Assembly: GCF_042453785.1 (NCBI RefSeq)
Contig: NC_091668.1
Location: forward strand, 30,071,501 to 30,135,500
Source: Malus domestica
Lineage: Eukaryota; Streptophyta; Magnoliopsida; Rosales; Rosaceae
DNA length: 64,000 nt
Direction: 5' to 3'
Shown here: one piece after another, positions 25,498-35,500 of the stretch
Numbering within the stretch: the first letter of the stretch is position 1
How the letters are laid out: every line of letters begins with the position of its first letter
Program-made: the position numbers and the translations under genes
Notes under the pieces: model-generated
Databases searched by the model: none
Seen by the model: the letters and a program-made list of their open reading frames with translations, nothing else
What the model was told of the DNA's origin: nothing

Positions 25498-25640
25498 TAA
25501 TTAGGGTTTCCGTCCCATATCGTATTTAGGGTTTCTGTCCTATATCGTCTTTGGGTTTCCTTCCTATATCGTATTAAGGGTTTCCGTCCCATATCGTATT
25601 TAGGGTTTCCTTCCTATATCGTAACCCTAAACCCTTGTCC
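25498..25640 (-). repeat. Five units of about 28 bp carrying telobox AAACCCTAA
   Basis: On the minus strand each unit reads AAACCCTAAATACGATATRG plus GA(C/A)GG-like filler. There are about five copies here, while the paralogous promoter at 57,170-57,240 has two. The AAACCCTAA core is a known plant telobox (recognition element of TRB factors in established work); function here is inferred. Confidence 0.75.
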
Positions 25641-27368
25641 CCGGCCTAGTAATAATCGTTTCCCTTTTACACAAGGAATATGATAATGGCAGTGTTTTTT
25701 CTTTTTCTTTTTCCCCTTTTTTTTTTATAATCTTGGTGCATTTTGGGAGATTAATGTACATGGAACGGTCGTCGCTATGTGGCGGTCTAAATTTATAATA
25801 TAATGTCGTGTTAAAAACTTAAACAAATATTTTATTATTAGATCAAAACGTCATAACGACAGTGATAAATCCGTTTGATGTAAGTTTTTTTTTTCTAGGT
25901 TCGAAGACATCTATTTGTGTACTTAATTATCTTTTAAGTAGGATATCTTTTCTTTCTTTATAAATTAGGGATATAATATAATAACTATAAAAAAAATTAG
26001 AAAATTTTGAATTTTTTGACTGGAAAAAGAAAGAATTTAAAATTTAAAAATTTCGAAATCACAAAAACTTATTCTATTTTCACATCTTTTAAATTATTAA
26101 AGTTTGGAACGAATAAATAGTTAGTGTTTAGTTTACGAAACAGTGATAGTACTAGTGTTCATTTGATAAATAGTCAATATTTAGTTTACGAAACAGTGAT
26201 AGTACTAGTGTTCCGTTTAAAGAAAAAGGTAAAAAACTCATTGAAGGAAAGAGTAAAAAACTCAACAACAAAAAAAGAAAAAAAGAAAGAAAAAAAAAGG
26301 TTGTGGAACTTTCACGGTTCCACCAGAGGTCCAGAACCCTCTATACTCTACCCTCTGCATTCTCAACTTGTTTTTTACTCTTTAGAGTACACGCACAGCT
26401 TTAGAGCCTGCAGCAATTTTATTTCCCTGCAAAATTTTCAACGGTGTACGATTAACCCTCTATGATTTAGTCGGTCAGTTGCTCTCAAACACGAAATAAG
26501 AACGCACAATGGTTTAATGAACCTCTCAAAGCACCCGACGAAAGCCAATGCTAACATAATCATGTATTACAAATTTACAACACAATGCAACAACTCTCTG
26601 CAGAAGAACTACGCTTAACAGAATCATCGACAGGAAAACTGACGCATTACTACACATCTTACAACAATTGATCTGAGGTAATCATGTTATGTATGTATGC
26701 ACATCAAATGCGGAACGAGGGGTGTAAGAATATAACACTTGTTATGAATGCTGTAAGTGGTGGATGATCGGTCCCTAGCAATATGCAGAAGCCATTCCAA
26801 ATTTCGTAACATCTGAAAAGGGAAGTGGGAGATATGGTGCACATTAGCACCTTCCTCAGTGCAGCCAATGCTACCCACCTCTTCTTCTACATCTGGGTAT
26901 CTGAAGCTTCTCACTTATTCAGAGCCATAGCCCAAAAAATTCGAATGTGAATAAAGATTGTCTTTCGGTTGTGTGGCTTTGTGGGTTTTGTGGGCTGAGC
27001 TAAGGGCGGTGCAACTGGAGTCAACTGACTGTTTTTGGGGTTTGGGTTTTATGCTATTTTGACAGTGCGTTTATATGGGTTGTTTCTGATTGCTTGCATG
27101 GGTACTTTGCTCTGTTTATTTCCCGAATAAACTAACAAAAAAATAACAAACGGAAAAATTAAACACTTTTAGAGTAAAAGTCAAGGGTAGAATTGGACAC
27201 ACGTTAAGTTATTTCAGTTGGGCCATGTTGATTGAACTAATTAAATGTTGGGCTTTGTCCTAACCATTAAATAAACTTTCTATATGGTTTTTGGTTAAAA
27301 TTCAAAGTTTTGGAGCCCTTATCATTAGTTTTCCTAAATTTTAAAGGTTAAGTTAGAAATTCTAATCT
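25641..27368. other. Intergenic, no supported gene
   Basis: AT-rich, with a direct repeat of TTAGTTTACGAAACAGTGATAG at about 26,130 and 26,180. Around 26,520-26,930 the composition is less AT-rich and a minus-strand frame is open (see separate entry). No complete gene model was found. Confidence 0.4.
26687..26914 (-). other. Unrecognised 75-codon frame, possible gene fragment
   Basis: Contains FRYPDVEEEVGSIGCTEEGA, then HFPFQMLRNLEWLLHIARDR. The composition looks protein-like and the surrounding 26.5-26.95 kb is less AT-rich than its neighbours. I do not recognise the family. There is no upstream exon with a clear splice site that I can defend. It may be the last exon or a captured fragment of a gene. 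Confidence 0.25.
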
Positions 27369-27974
27369 AACTTTTATCCTGCCTCGCCACTTAGTACTAC
27401 GGTCTAGTGGTAGGTTTGATTCTCACTAAAGGTGAATTTGAAGCAGATTATTGTTAACTCATTGACACACCCCCGACCCGGAATGTCCACTAAGACCTCG
27501 AATCGAGCCGTGTTGGCCGACACCTGGAAGGTGACAAAGCCATAAGTGTGATAATGTATAAAATGTGAATAAATAAAAACCTAAAAGTGCCAAAGTACAT
27601 GAGTGCACAGTGAGCGGGTCTGGACCCATTTCACGCGTGATACAGAGCATAGGTATAGTACAGTAAGGTAAGATAATGATTATACCATCATAAGAAGACA
27701 TATGTACTAAACAGTGCCACGAATCCTCGTCGATATGGACACTCTGCTGATAGAACCTGGAGGGGTGTAAAAATAGAAAATGTGAGTGAGTGAAACAAAA
27801 CTTTTCAAACCAAATTTCAATTACCAAGGCATTAACCCCTCACCGTAAAACCTGTATAGTTTCCAGAAAATCATATCACGTATCAAAGTGAAATAAAAAA
27901 TATATCCACAGTAATTTCATAAATATACCATGACACAACATCACATCAACAATATAAATCATGTGCTCAATAAT

Positions 27975-28215
27975 CTATATTAGCACGTAAGTCGGAGTCA
28001 CCTAATGTGACCTGCACGACTTATCCATATCTCATCAATCAATGCTAGCAGCATATAAGTCGGAGTCACCTATAGTGACATATACGACGTATCAATATCT
28101 CATCAATCAATGCTAGCATATAAGTCGGAGTCACCTATAATTACGACTTATCCATATCTCATCAATCAATGCTAGCATATAAGTTGGAGTCACCTATAGT
28201 GACCTGTACGACGTA
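27975..28215 (-). repeat. Minisatellite in the second solo LTR
   Basis: About four units of AAGTCGGAGTCACCTATAGT followed by CTCATCAATCAATGCTAGCA. This is the same array as at 3,041-3,600 but with fewer copies. Confidence 0.75.
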
Positions 28216-30231
28216 TCCATATAGGACTGGGTGTAAATAGATATGCTCAAGTGCTACAATCACGTGAAGACTGTGCGAATAATCGCAGGTCACCTATGAG
28301 TCGGAACCACCTATACTGGTCTGTGCGACAGGACTGTGCACCTACCTTGGATCCAAGGTGAGTATAAGGTGCGGGAGGTGAACATCACATGAAGGACTGT
28401 ACCCTGGCTACGGGCGGGAGCATTAACACCGGGGTGCAGGTTTATGAGCTCTAAATGCATCTAATACCGCATGTACGACTCATAGGCAACCAGTACGACA
28501 GTGTCCGAGTTGCCTAAAACATAAATGTAGTCATACTATAACCCCATCATTTCAACTAATACTATATACTCACCTGAACTTACATGTGCGTCCTGCGTTC
28601 ACCTTTGCACTTCAGAGCGTTCACCTTTAATTATGTGCAAGGAACATACATATGGATATACCAGGATGTAAATCTGAAATTCAACCATATCATAATATTT
28701 CCAAATATATAACCACATATACAAATGACATAAAATGCATAAGTTTTATTGCCTCACTCCCGAACTATTTACCTTTGGAAATAATTATCGGTAATAAGCC
28801 CAACTAAACACTAGTTTAATTAACTATCATTACTAACTATTTTTCACTTCAATGTTACGATTCTTCACACATTGATTTATAACCAACATTTAATCACTAA
28901 AACATAAGGTTAAATCTCACATTTTCCACCAATCTCCTTCACTTTGCTCAATTCCCCAAACAAGGATATTGTCTCAATTATTTAGTCTTATTTATTGTAT
29001 GGCTGCATCTAACACCTCGTTAGACTGCCTACGTACCCTAAACAGGGATCAAGCCAATCGTAGTTCACAGTAATTATTTGTAGGTAACATGCATAAATCA
29101 ATTTAGAAGCATTTGTGGAACTATCAATTATATACATATGATAAAAAGGAAAAGACCCACTCACTTGGAGTTCATGCTATGATTCTCTAGCACGCACATC
29201 GAGGCGTCCCAAACGATTAGCTCCTAGAACAATTATCGAATCACATCTCAGAACTCTTATCATTAGAATACGTAATTCACATAAAGCACATCCTCAAGGA
29301 CATTCTAAAATAGTTTGAGACCCATTAACCACAAGTCAACCGTCGATCAAAGATCGACGGTAGGGTTTACAACCTTGTATAACTCAATCTGGAAGATCCG
29401 CATATCAGATTTTCAATCTGTAACCTCCAAAGATCTACATTATGCTTCTAGAATAATGTACTAAAATTTAATTACGATCCAACGATCGGATCATCGATTC
29501 ATATTTTGGCCAAACCTAGTATCGTAACAAAATTTGATTCAAACGATCAACCTATGACATTCAGATATCAAAACTAAATTCAGGACATTTAATTTAGCCT
29601 AAAAGTAGCATTGACGGTCTCTTGGCCACGCGCCGCCGCGAGTGGCGGTCGGCCACCACGACTTGCCGGAAAATTCAACTATTTCTAAAAATTACCAAAA
29701 TTTACAGGAATGAATATCTCAAAGAAATGAACAACTTTCATACCTATGGCCAAAGTCAATTTGGCCGAGAAAAGCCTCAATTTTACTAAAACCCGCTGGA
29801 ACCCTAGGTTTGGGTGTTTCTTGATTCGCCATCTCTGGTACTCCGCCGCCCCTACAACTGACTGGGCTTTGTTCTAGACCTCATGAGGAGTCTAGTGGTG
29901 ATGGTAATTGGTGGGAATAGCTTCAGGATTTTGGGATTTCTTGCACGAACCCAATGGTTCCTCCTCCATTTACAATAATTTCTTCTAAATTTGAGATGGA
30001 AAAAGGAAAAGGGAAGGGCTAGATGGTGTTTGGAAGTGGTATCTTGGTCCAATTCATCAAAAAAACCATGGATTTTGACGTAGAAATCCTCCGGCTATAA
30101 CCGGGTCGCACGGGTCATACGGGTCACACAGGTTTGGCTGCCATTTTCCTTACCTACCTTCTCTCATTTCCCTTCTTACTTTCTTCTCTGGTTGGTCCCT
30201 CACCTCACTCCTCTTCCTGATTAGGCAGTAG

Positions 30232-30530
30232 CTAGACCTGTAAACGGGTTGGGTTTATTGGGTTTGGGTCGGTTTCAATCCGACCCGTTAAGTTAATGGG
30301 TCACCCGAACCCAACCCGTTAAGCTAACGGGTCACCCAAACCCGACCCATTAAGCTAACGGGTTATCCGTTTCACCCGTTAACAATTATTATTATTTTTT
30401 TGTTAAGACTTTACTGAAATTACTAAAACATCCTCAACTAACGGGTGCTAACGGGTCTAACGGGTTGACCCAAAGTGACCCGTTATTTAACGGGTTCACC
30501 CGTTAGTAACCCGACCCGTTAAGCATATAG
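30232..30530. mobile_element. Small insertion rich in TTAACGGGT, inside the solo LTR
   Basis: Dense ACCCGTTAA/TTAACGGGT motifs occur in inverted orientation on both sides of a short AT-rich core; the ends are approximately TAGACCTGTAAACGGG and CCCGTTAAGCATATAG. This architecture resembles small hAT elements with subterminal repeats. Target duplication is unclear, so the borders are approximate. Confidence 0.45.
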
Positions 30531-30985
30531 CAGTCTTTCTCCCCCTCTCATTTGCTGCCATTAGGCAACCATCCTCCTCCTGAACTCCTTTCTTTCCCGA
30601 TTCTCCTATCAGCCACACCCATGTGGCCTAAACATTTAGTACAAAATAATATAATCTACTTAGAATAATTATTTCTTCAAAATACATTTGATTCGTAGCT
30701 CCGTAAAACTTTAACCGTAACTGCAAATTCACTTTTGTTTGCGCTCACGCGTTCGTATCGTCGAGTACTTCAGGAATATGCTAAAAGAATATTTAGTACG
30801 TCTCACTACACATTGGTCAATGAAAGTCAACACCTTCACCTCTAGGGTATTTTCGTAAATTCACACATTTAAAATTATAAAAACCATAATTTTTAGGGAC
30901 GGGTTGTCACACTCATTGTGAGGCTTAGTTCACCCCCCCCGGGCCGCTTTAGTGTAGATTTCAAAAAAAAAAAACTTTTATCTTG

Positions 30986-31629
30986 ATTCCTTATAGTTAT
31001 CGTTAAATCAATAAAAAAAAAGTTCCATTAAATACGATGATGTGGCAGTTGATAATCTTTCCTCTTCTTCTTCTTTTTTTTTTTTTTTTTTTTTTTGAAA
31101 TATTTTTGTTCACCACCCTATTTATCATAAATCTCAAAATTTAAACACATTTCAATGGTAATAAGTAGTCCCACTTAAGGAGTTAAAATCTTTGGGCCAT
31201 TTTGTGTGCGACTTTTATCATAAATTGACAAGTATTAAGTTTATGAATGACATAATTAAGGAGGGTTAAGTTTATGGACACATGTCAACCAGTGACAAGG
31301 CCACATAAAAGCCACAAACAAAATAGGTGCATAAGATTTGAACTCCCATTTTAGGATGGTGAGCAAAAATGCACCATTTGTTATTTGAATTAGTATCGAA
31401 CTCGTCATTTTTGAGATTCAAATCTAGATTCTCTCATTTAGAATTGAAGAATAATACTAATAAACTGTAATACTTATAGGCAATTTTTTTTCCTTTTTCA
31501 TTTGGTAAAAAGTTCAAAGAATCCATGGGTCTAAAATAAGGTTTAGATTCAATTCTCACTAAAAGCAAATTTAAACCATATTTACTAATCTTTGTGAGGC
31601 TAAACCAAATTTAGCGTAGATAATATTAT
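30986..31629. repeat. Upstream block of MRS2 unit, copy A
   Basis: Non-coding. About 500 bp (31,090-31,530) match 34,040-34,490 and, in part, 42,163-42,400. Shared text includes GGTGCATAAGATTTGAACTC and TTAGGATGGTGAGCAAAAAT. It marks the extent of the tandem duplication upstream of the transporter genes. Confidence 0.75.
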
Positions 31630-32800
31630 GGGGTGTAGTCAAATTAGGATTTGGTGGGATTTTAATAGATTTTAAAATCAAGGTGTATTCAACTAAGATT
31701 TTTAAAGAGGATTTTAAAAGAGTTTGAAATCATGGTGTAGTCAAATTAAGATTTGAAAGGATTCTAAAGAATACATCCAAATCCATGGGTAGTCAATTAA
31801 ATTTTTTACAAGGTCCACCCAAGTCTAGATGTAGTGAGAATCCTAAAGATTTGCTAAGATTTCAATGAATGGTGGATTTTGATGGATTTGAGGGTGAGTG
31901 GTATAAATATCATATGCCATCAAGAATCCTATCCTCCCCCCTCTGATTTCTTTTCACACAGAAGAAAACCTTTCTCATCTCATACTTCATCTTCTTCGTA
32001 CTCATCCATCATGGATATTTTTTTAACAAGTTCAAATTCGTAAACAAATACTACAAATTGTAGGTTTTCTGAGTTTTTCCCTTAAAGGGAAAAAAAAAAA
32101 CCACAAATCCCTAAATTCGAAATCCTCTATCAGTTGCATTCTCCAGCATCTCAAGAGCATCCTCAACTCTCCCCTCTCTACACTAACCTCCAAGTATCAC
32201 GTTGGAAGTCATGGTATCAGCTCTGTTGACTTTGCCACCATGGCAAAATCCATTAACCAAAATGTTGTAAGCTAGGGCATTGGGCAAAATTTGGTCTTTT
32301 GAGGTCATACATTCAAACAACTTCATTGCTTATGTGAGTCTTCCACTTTCATGGAGACCGCCCAAGAGAGTTGAGTACCTAATCAAATTAGGGTAAGCAA
32401 TTTTGGACCTTTTCATTTCTTTCATAACCCCAAAAGTAAAATCAAGATCCCCATTCTTGCAATGGTGCTTAACCAAGATGTTGACAATGCATCTCAACTC
32501 TGAGAGGAGGAGCAATGACGGAAAAGAAAAAATTTTAGGATTTCAATTGCATAGAATTGGAGATGTTAATCTCAGCCATTGGATTTCATTAAAAATGCTT
32601 TTAGTGTGATTCTTAACTTTTACAAAATCCTAAGAAATCCAAGAAATAGTCCATACAAATCCATACAAATCTGTAATAGGAATCCATATAAAATCTGTCA
32701 AAATCCATATGGATTTGTAAAATCTATTAAAATTCTTTAAAATTTGTTACTTACGAAAAGTCCATTAAAATCTTTTGAAATCTAAATTCACTGCGTCCCC
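31630..32800. mobile_element. TIR element with captured PPR fragment (Pack-type)
   Basis: The left end GGGGTGTAGTCAAATTAGGA and the inverted right end GGGGACGCAGTGAATTTAGA are similar, and both continue into GATTTTAAT(A/G)GA-rich subterminal repeats. Flanks TAATATTAT and TTAATATTT suggest an imperfect 9-bp duplication, which would fit Mutator-like elements. The interior carries about 400 bp of a pentatricopeptide gene on the minus strand. It lies about 200 bp upstream of MRS2 copy A. Confidence 0.65.
32110..32515 (-). pseudogene. Captured PPR-protein fragment
   Basis: Translation on the minus strand gives about three degenerate pentatricopeptide repeats. Signatures are KNGDLDFTFGVMKEMKRS, PNLIRYSTLLGGLHESGRLT, AMKLFE, PNALAYNILVNGFCHGGKV and REGRVEDALEMLENA. 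Two in-frame stops (after GRLT and after VILGG) and the lack of a start or targeting peptide show it is a non-functional piece of a P-class PPR gene. Functional relatives bind organellar RNA. The fragment sits inside a TIR element. Confidence 0.8.
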
Positions 32801-32917
32801 TTAATATTTTCTGGTTAGAGGGCTTTTTAGGGGGTGGAACTTAAAAGAAAGAAGCACGCGGGTGGGGAGGATGAGTAGGAGGCAGAGTCGGAGCAGGAGA
32901 AGGGGAAAGAGAGATCC

Positions 32918-32929
32918 ATGGCACGCTAA
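32918..32929 (+). promoter_or_regulatory. Three-codon uORF in MRS2 copy A leader
   Basis: ATG GCA CGC TAA, 68 nt before the main ATG. Equivalent minimal uORFs occur in copies B (ATG GCA TAC TAA) and C (ATG GCA CAC TGA) despite changes in the third codon and stop. Confidence 0.5.
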
Positions 32930-32996
32930 ATAGTCACACACAACTGGAAGAGAGAGAGGGAGAGAGCCCTAGAGAGAGAGAGGGACCATAGGAAAA

Positions 32997-33375
32997 ATGG
33001 GTAAGGGTCCCTTCTCTTTCAAGCGTAGCAGCAGCAGCGTACGACGCCGCCCCAAGAAGCTCATTGGCACTCCACCTTCCCATTTTCCCTCTCCGCCGCA
33101 GCCGATTCGCTCTCCTCCGCCCTCCAACAGTGTCAATGTTAACAATACCAATACGAATAATAATAGTCTCAGCGCGGTTGTTGCTGGCGACGTCGGCGGT
33201 GGAGTGAAGGGGAAGAAGAAGGCTGGAGGAGCCAGGCTTTGGATGCGGTTTGACCGCTTCGGCGTATCAGAGCTCGTCGAGTGTGATAAGAACGCTATCA
33301 TTCGACGCGCTGCCATTCCCGCCCGGGACTTGAGGATTCTCGGCCCTGTCTTCTCCCAATCCTCCAGCATCCTTG
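32997..33375 (+). pseudogene. MRS2 magnesium transporter copy A: isolated exon 1
   Basis: Encodes the N-terminal 126 residues ([19 protein letters not shown] to [12 protein letters not shown]), nearly identical to exon 1 of the complete gene at 35,501. It has the same leader and an intact donor (CTTG, then GTACTCC). Exons 2-4 are absent: intron 1 matches copy B only to about 33,423, where a MITE and then the next duplication unit begin. As a stand-alone gene it is truncated. However, no acceptor intervenes before exon 2 of copy B (36,859), so it could serve as an alternative first exon. MRS2 family proteins are CorA-type Mg channels. Confidence 0.85.
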
Positions 33376-33423
33376 GTACTCCTTCTCCTCCCCTTTTCTT
33401 ATTTTATTTTGTCAATTGTCTTA

Positions 33424-33793
33424 GGGCTGGTTTGGTATTGATGTGCTTTGAAAAAAAGCAGCTGTGAGAATAAGCGGCTGTGCTGTGAGAATAAGCGGCT
33501 GTGAAATAAATCAGCAGAGTGTTTGGTAAACTTTTTTGTAAAAGTGCTTTTGGAAAAAAAAGCAGATAGTGGGTCTTTTCATTAAAGGAGCACTGTAGTT
33601 TTGTGTGCTTTGAAAAAAAGCCAGTTTTCCAAAGCTACAAATGGCAGCTTCAGTTTTTTCCTTTGATTTCAGCTTATTCTCACAGCATCTTCCAAAATAA
33701 GCCCTTTTTTTTTAGTTTACCAAACACCAAAAACACTCCCAGCTTTTTTTCATATGAGCTTTTTTTAAAATCACCTCAACCCCAAACTGGGGC
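33424..33793. mobile_element. hAT-like MITE at the MRS2 A/B duplication junction
   Basis: The left end GGGCTGGTTTGGTATTGATG and the inverted right end GCCCCAGTTTGGGGTTGAGG are similar, with TTTGAAAAAAAGC-type inner repeats. The element begins exactly where copy A stops matching copy B intron 1. A clean target duplication is not visible because the right flank belongs to a different part of the unit. Confidence 0.6.
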
Positions 33794-33918
33794 TTACTAC
33801 AATCTAGTGGTAGGTTTGATTCTCACTAAAGGAAAATTTGAAGCACATTATTGCTAATCTATTATGAGGCTTAGTTCAACTTCACCCCTTAGTGTAGATT
33901 TCAAAACAAAAAAAAAAC
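33794..33918 (+). mobile_element. 5'-truncated SINE (duplicate of the 27.4/30.9 kb SINE)
   Basis: From CTACAATCTAGTGGTAGG to an A-rich tail and AACTTTTATCTTG. The same 3' flank as the SINE at 27,382-30,972 shows it is a copy by segmental duplication rather than a new insertion. Confidence 0.7.
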
Positions 33919-34494
33919 AACTTTTATCTTGACTCTCATTTTATCTCTTATAGTTATCGTTAAATCAATCAAAATTTCCATTAAATACGATGATGTGGCA
34001 GTTGATAACCCTTCCTTATATAAAGATTAACCTTTCCTCTTCTTTTTCTTTGAAATATTTTTGTTCACCACCCTATTGATCACAAATTTCAAAATTTAAA
34101 CTCATTCAATGGTAATAAGTAGTCCCACTTGAGGAGTTAAAATCTTCCGGCCCATTTTATGTGTGACCTTTATCATAGATTGACAAGTATTAAGTTTATG
34201 AGTAACATAATTAAAAAGAGTTAAGTTTATCGACACATGTCAACCAGTCACAAGGCCACATAAAAGCCACAAACAAAATAGGTGCATAAGATTTGAACTC
34301 CCATTTTAGGATGGTGAGCAAAAATGCACCATTTTTTATTTGAATTACTATTGAACTCGTCATTTATGAGATTCAAATCTAGATTCTCTCATTTAGAATT
34401 GAAGAAGAATACTAATAAACTGTAATACTTATAAGCAATTTTTTTCCTATTTCATTTGGTAAAAAGTTCAAAGAATCCATGAGTCTAAAAATCG
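33919..34494. repeat. Upstream block of MRS2 unit, copy B
   Basis: Non-coding; colinear with 30,986-31,530 at high similarity. It ends where a solo LTR is inserted. Confidence 0.75.
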
Positions 34495-34499
34495 CGAAC

Positions 34500-34772
34500 T
34501 GTTGTAGTCATATTTAGAATAAGAATGTAATTGTGTAAATCCTAAGAGATATGGGAAAATATCTTATATTTCTATTAGGATTAGATTACCTATTAAATGC
34601 TGTAATCCTTAAGCGAAAGTTTTTTTATCTATCATAATACTATAAATAAAGGTACAATTCGGTGAATCAAACACACCTCACAATTAAATCAATATATCTT
34701 CTCTCTAATTGTGGCCGGCCCCCTCTCTCTCTCTCTAAACCCTAGATTGCTCAATTAAATAGGCCTACAACA
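34500..34772 (+). mobile_element. Small solo LTR (273 bp), copia-like
   Basis: Starts TGTTGTAGTCATATT and ends GGCCTACAACA, with flanks CGAAC and TGAAC as a 5-bp target duplication carrying one change. It contains ACTATAAATAAAGG (TATA). Copy C of the MRS2 unit has the uninterrupted equivalent (AAAATCGTAAACAAG near 42,380). Confidence 0.8.
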
Positions 34773-34777
34773 TGAAC

Positions 34778-35400
34778 AACGTACATGACACGAATACAAG
34801 AACAACTTATATAGAATGAGTTTAACGTCATTGGCGTCTCTTGTTTAATAATACATTTTATTGTGTTATTATTTACACCGCTCTAGCCGACTGAAAATCC
34901 CACATTCCTTAGAGCACTCCAACCCGGAAAAATCCCTAACCATGTTCTTCTACCTTACATCACATTTCAATATTTTCAAATACATTCAACCAGTTTTTCG
35001 TTATTATTCGAAATTAAAAAAAAGATTATCTTTGATTATTTTATAAAATAATAATAATATTTTAATACTAATTTAAGTTTACATTTGGAGTTTTCTACCA
35101 AAGGCAAGGAAAGAGTTGGTGAAAAGTGAACTCCCTTTTTACGTATCTAGGTACTTGACATTCTAAGAAAGTTGTTTTGTGCATTAACTAGATCTCTTAT
35201 GTCACTTAATACTAGATTTTAATGATATTTTTTTTCAATTGTAAAATTTCGATTCAATTATCGTTTAAGATAAATTTGAATCATTTTTATTAATTTATTG
35301 TGAGGCTAAACTAAACTTAATGAAATTTAGAATATCGTCTCGTATAGGTTAGCGGGGTTTGTAGGGGTGGAACTTAAAAAAAGAAGCACGCGGATGCGGA
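34778..35400. other. Upstream region of MRS2 copy B, no other gene
   Basis: AT-rich. It includes the remaining unit sequence and the proximal promoter ending in GGTGGAACTTAAAAAAAGAAG, shared with copy A (GGTGGAACTTAAAAGAAAGA). Confidence 0.45.
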
Positions 35401-35421
35401 GGATGACGAAGAGAGAGATCC

Positions 35422-35433
35422 ATGGCATACTAA
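35422..35433 (+). promoter_or_regulatory. Three-codon uORF in MRS2 copy B leader
   Basis: ATG GCA TAC TAA in the leader, followed by (GA)-rich leader sequence up to the main ATG at 35,501. Confidence 0.5.
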
Positions 35434-35500
35434 ATAGTCACACACAACTGGAAGAGAGAGAGGGAGAGAGTCCTAGATAGAGAGAGGGACCATAGGAAAA

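Larger units (their letters stand above)
27463..30911 (-). mobile_element. Solo LTR (3.45 kb), inverted relative of 582-4111
   Basis: On the minus strand it starts TGTGACAACCCGTCCC and ends GGGGGTGTGTCA. The target duplication is CTCAT (27,458-27,462 and 30,912-30,916). Internal blocks match the first solo LTR in reverse complement, for example GGATCCAAGGTGAG and the TCACCTATAGTGAC array. No coding region or internal retrotransposon domain is attached. Confidence 0.85.
27382..30972 (+). mobile_element. tRNA-derived SINE split by a solo LTR
   Basis: The SINE body (27,382-27,462 and 30,917-30,972) has box-A-like TACGGTCTAGTGGTAGG and box-B-like GGTTTGATTCTCAC and ends in an A-tail. A target duplication AACTTTTATCYTG lies at 27,369-27,381 and 30,973-30,985 with one difference, proving the two halves were one insertion. 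The LTR insertion is therefore younger. The same SINE insertion, inherited by duplication, recurs at about 33,794-33,918. Confidence 0.8.

Noticed and set aside
32969..33370. Antisense frames opposite MRS2 exon 1 (three copies)
   Set aside because: Shadows of the coding strand: the sense frame has the family motifs and continues through splice sites.
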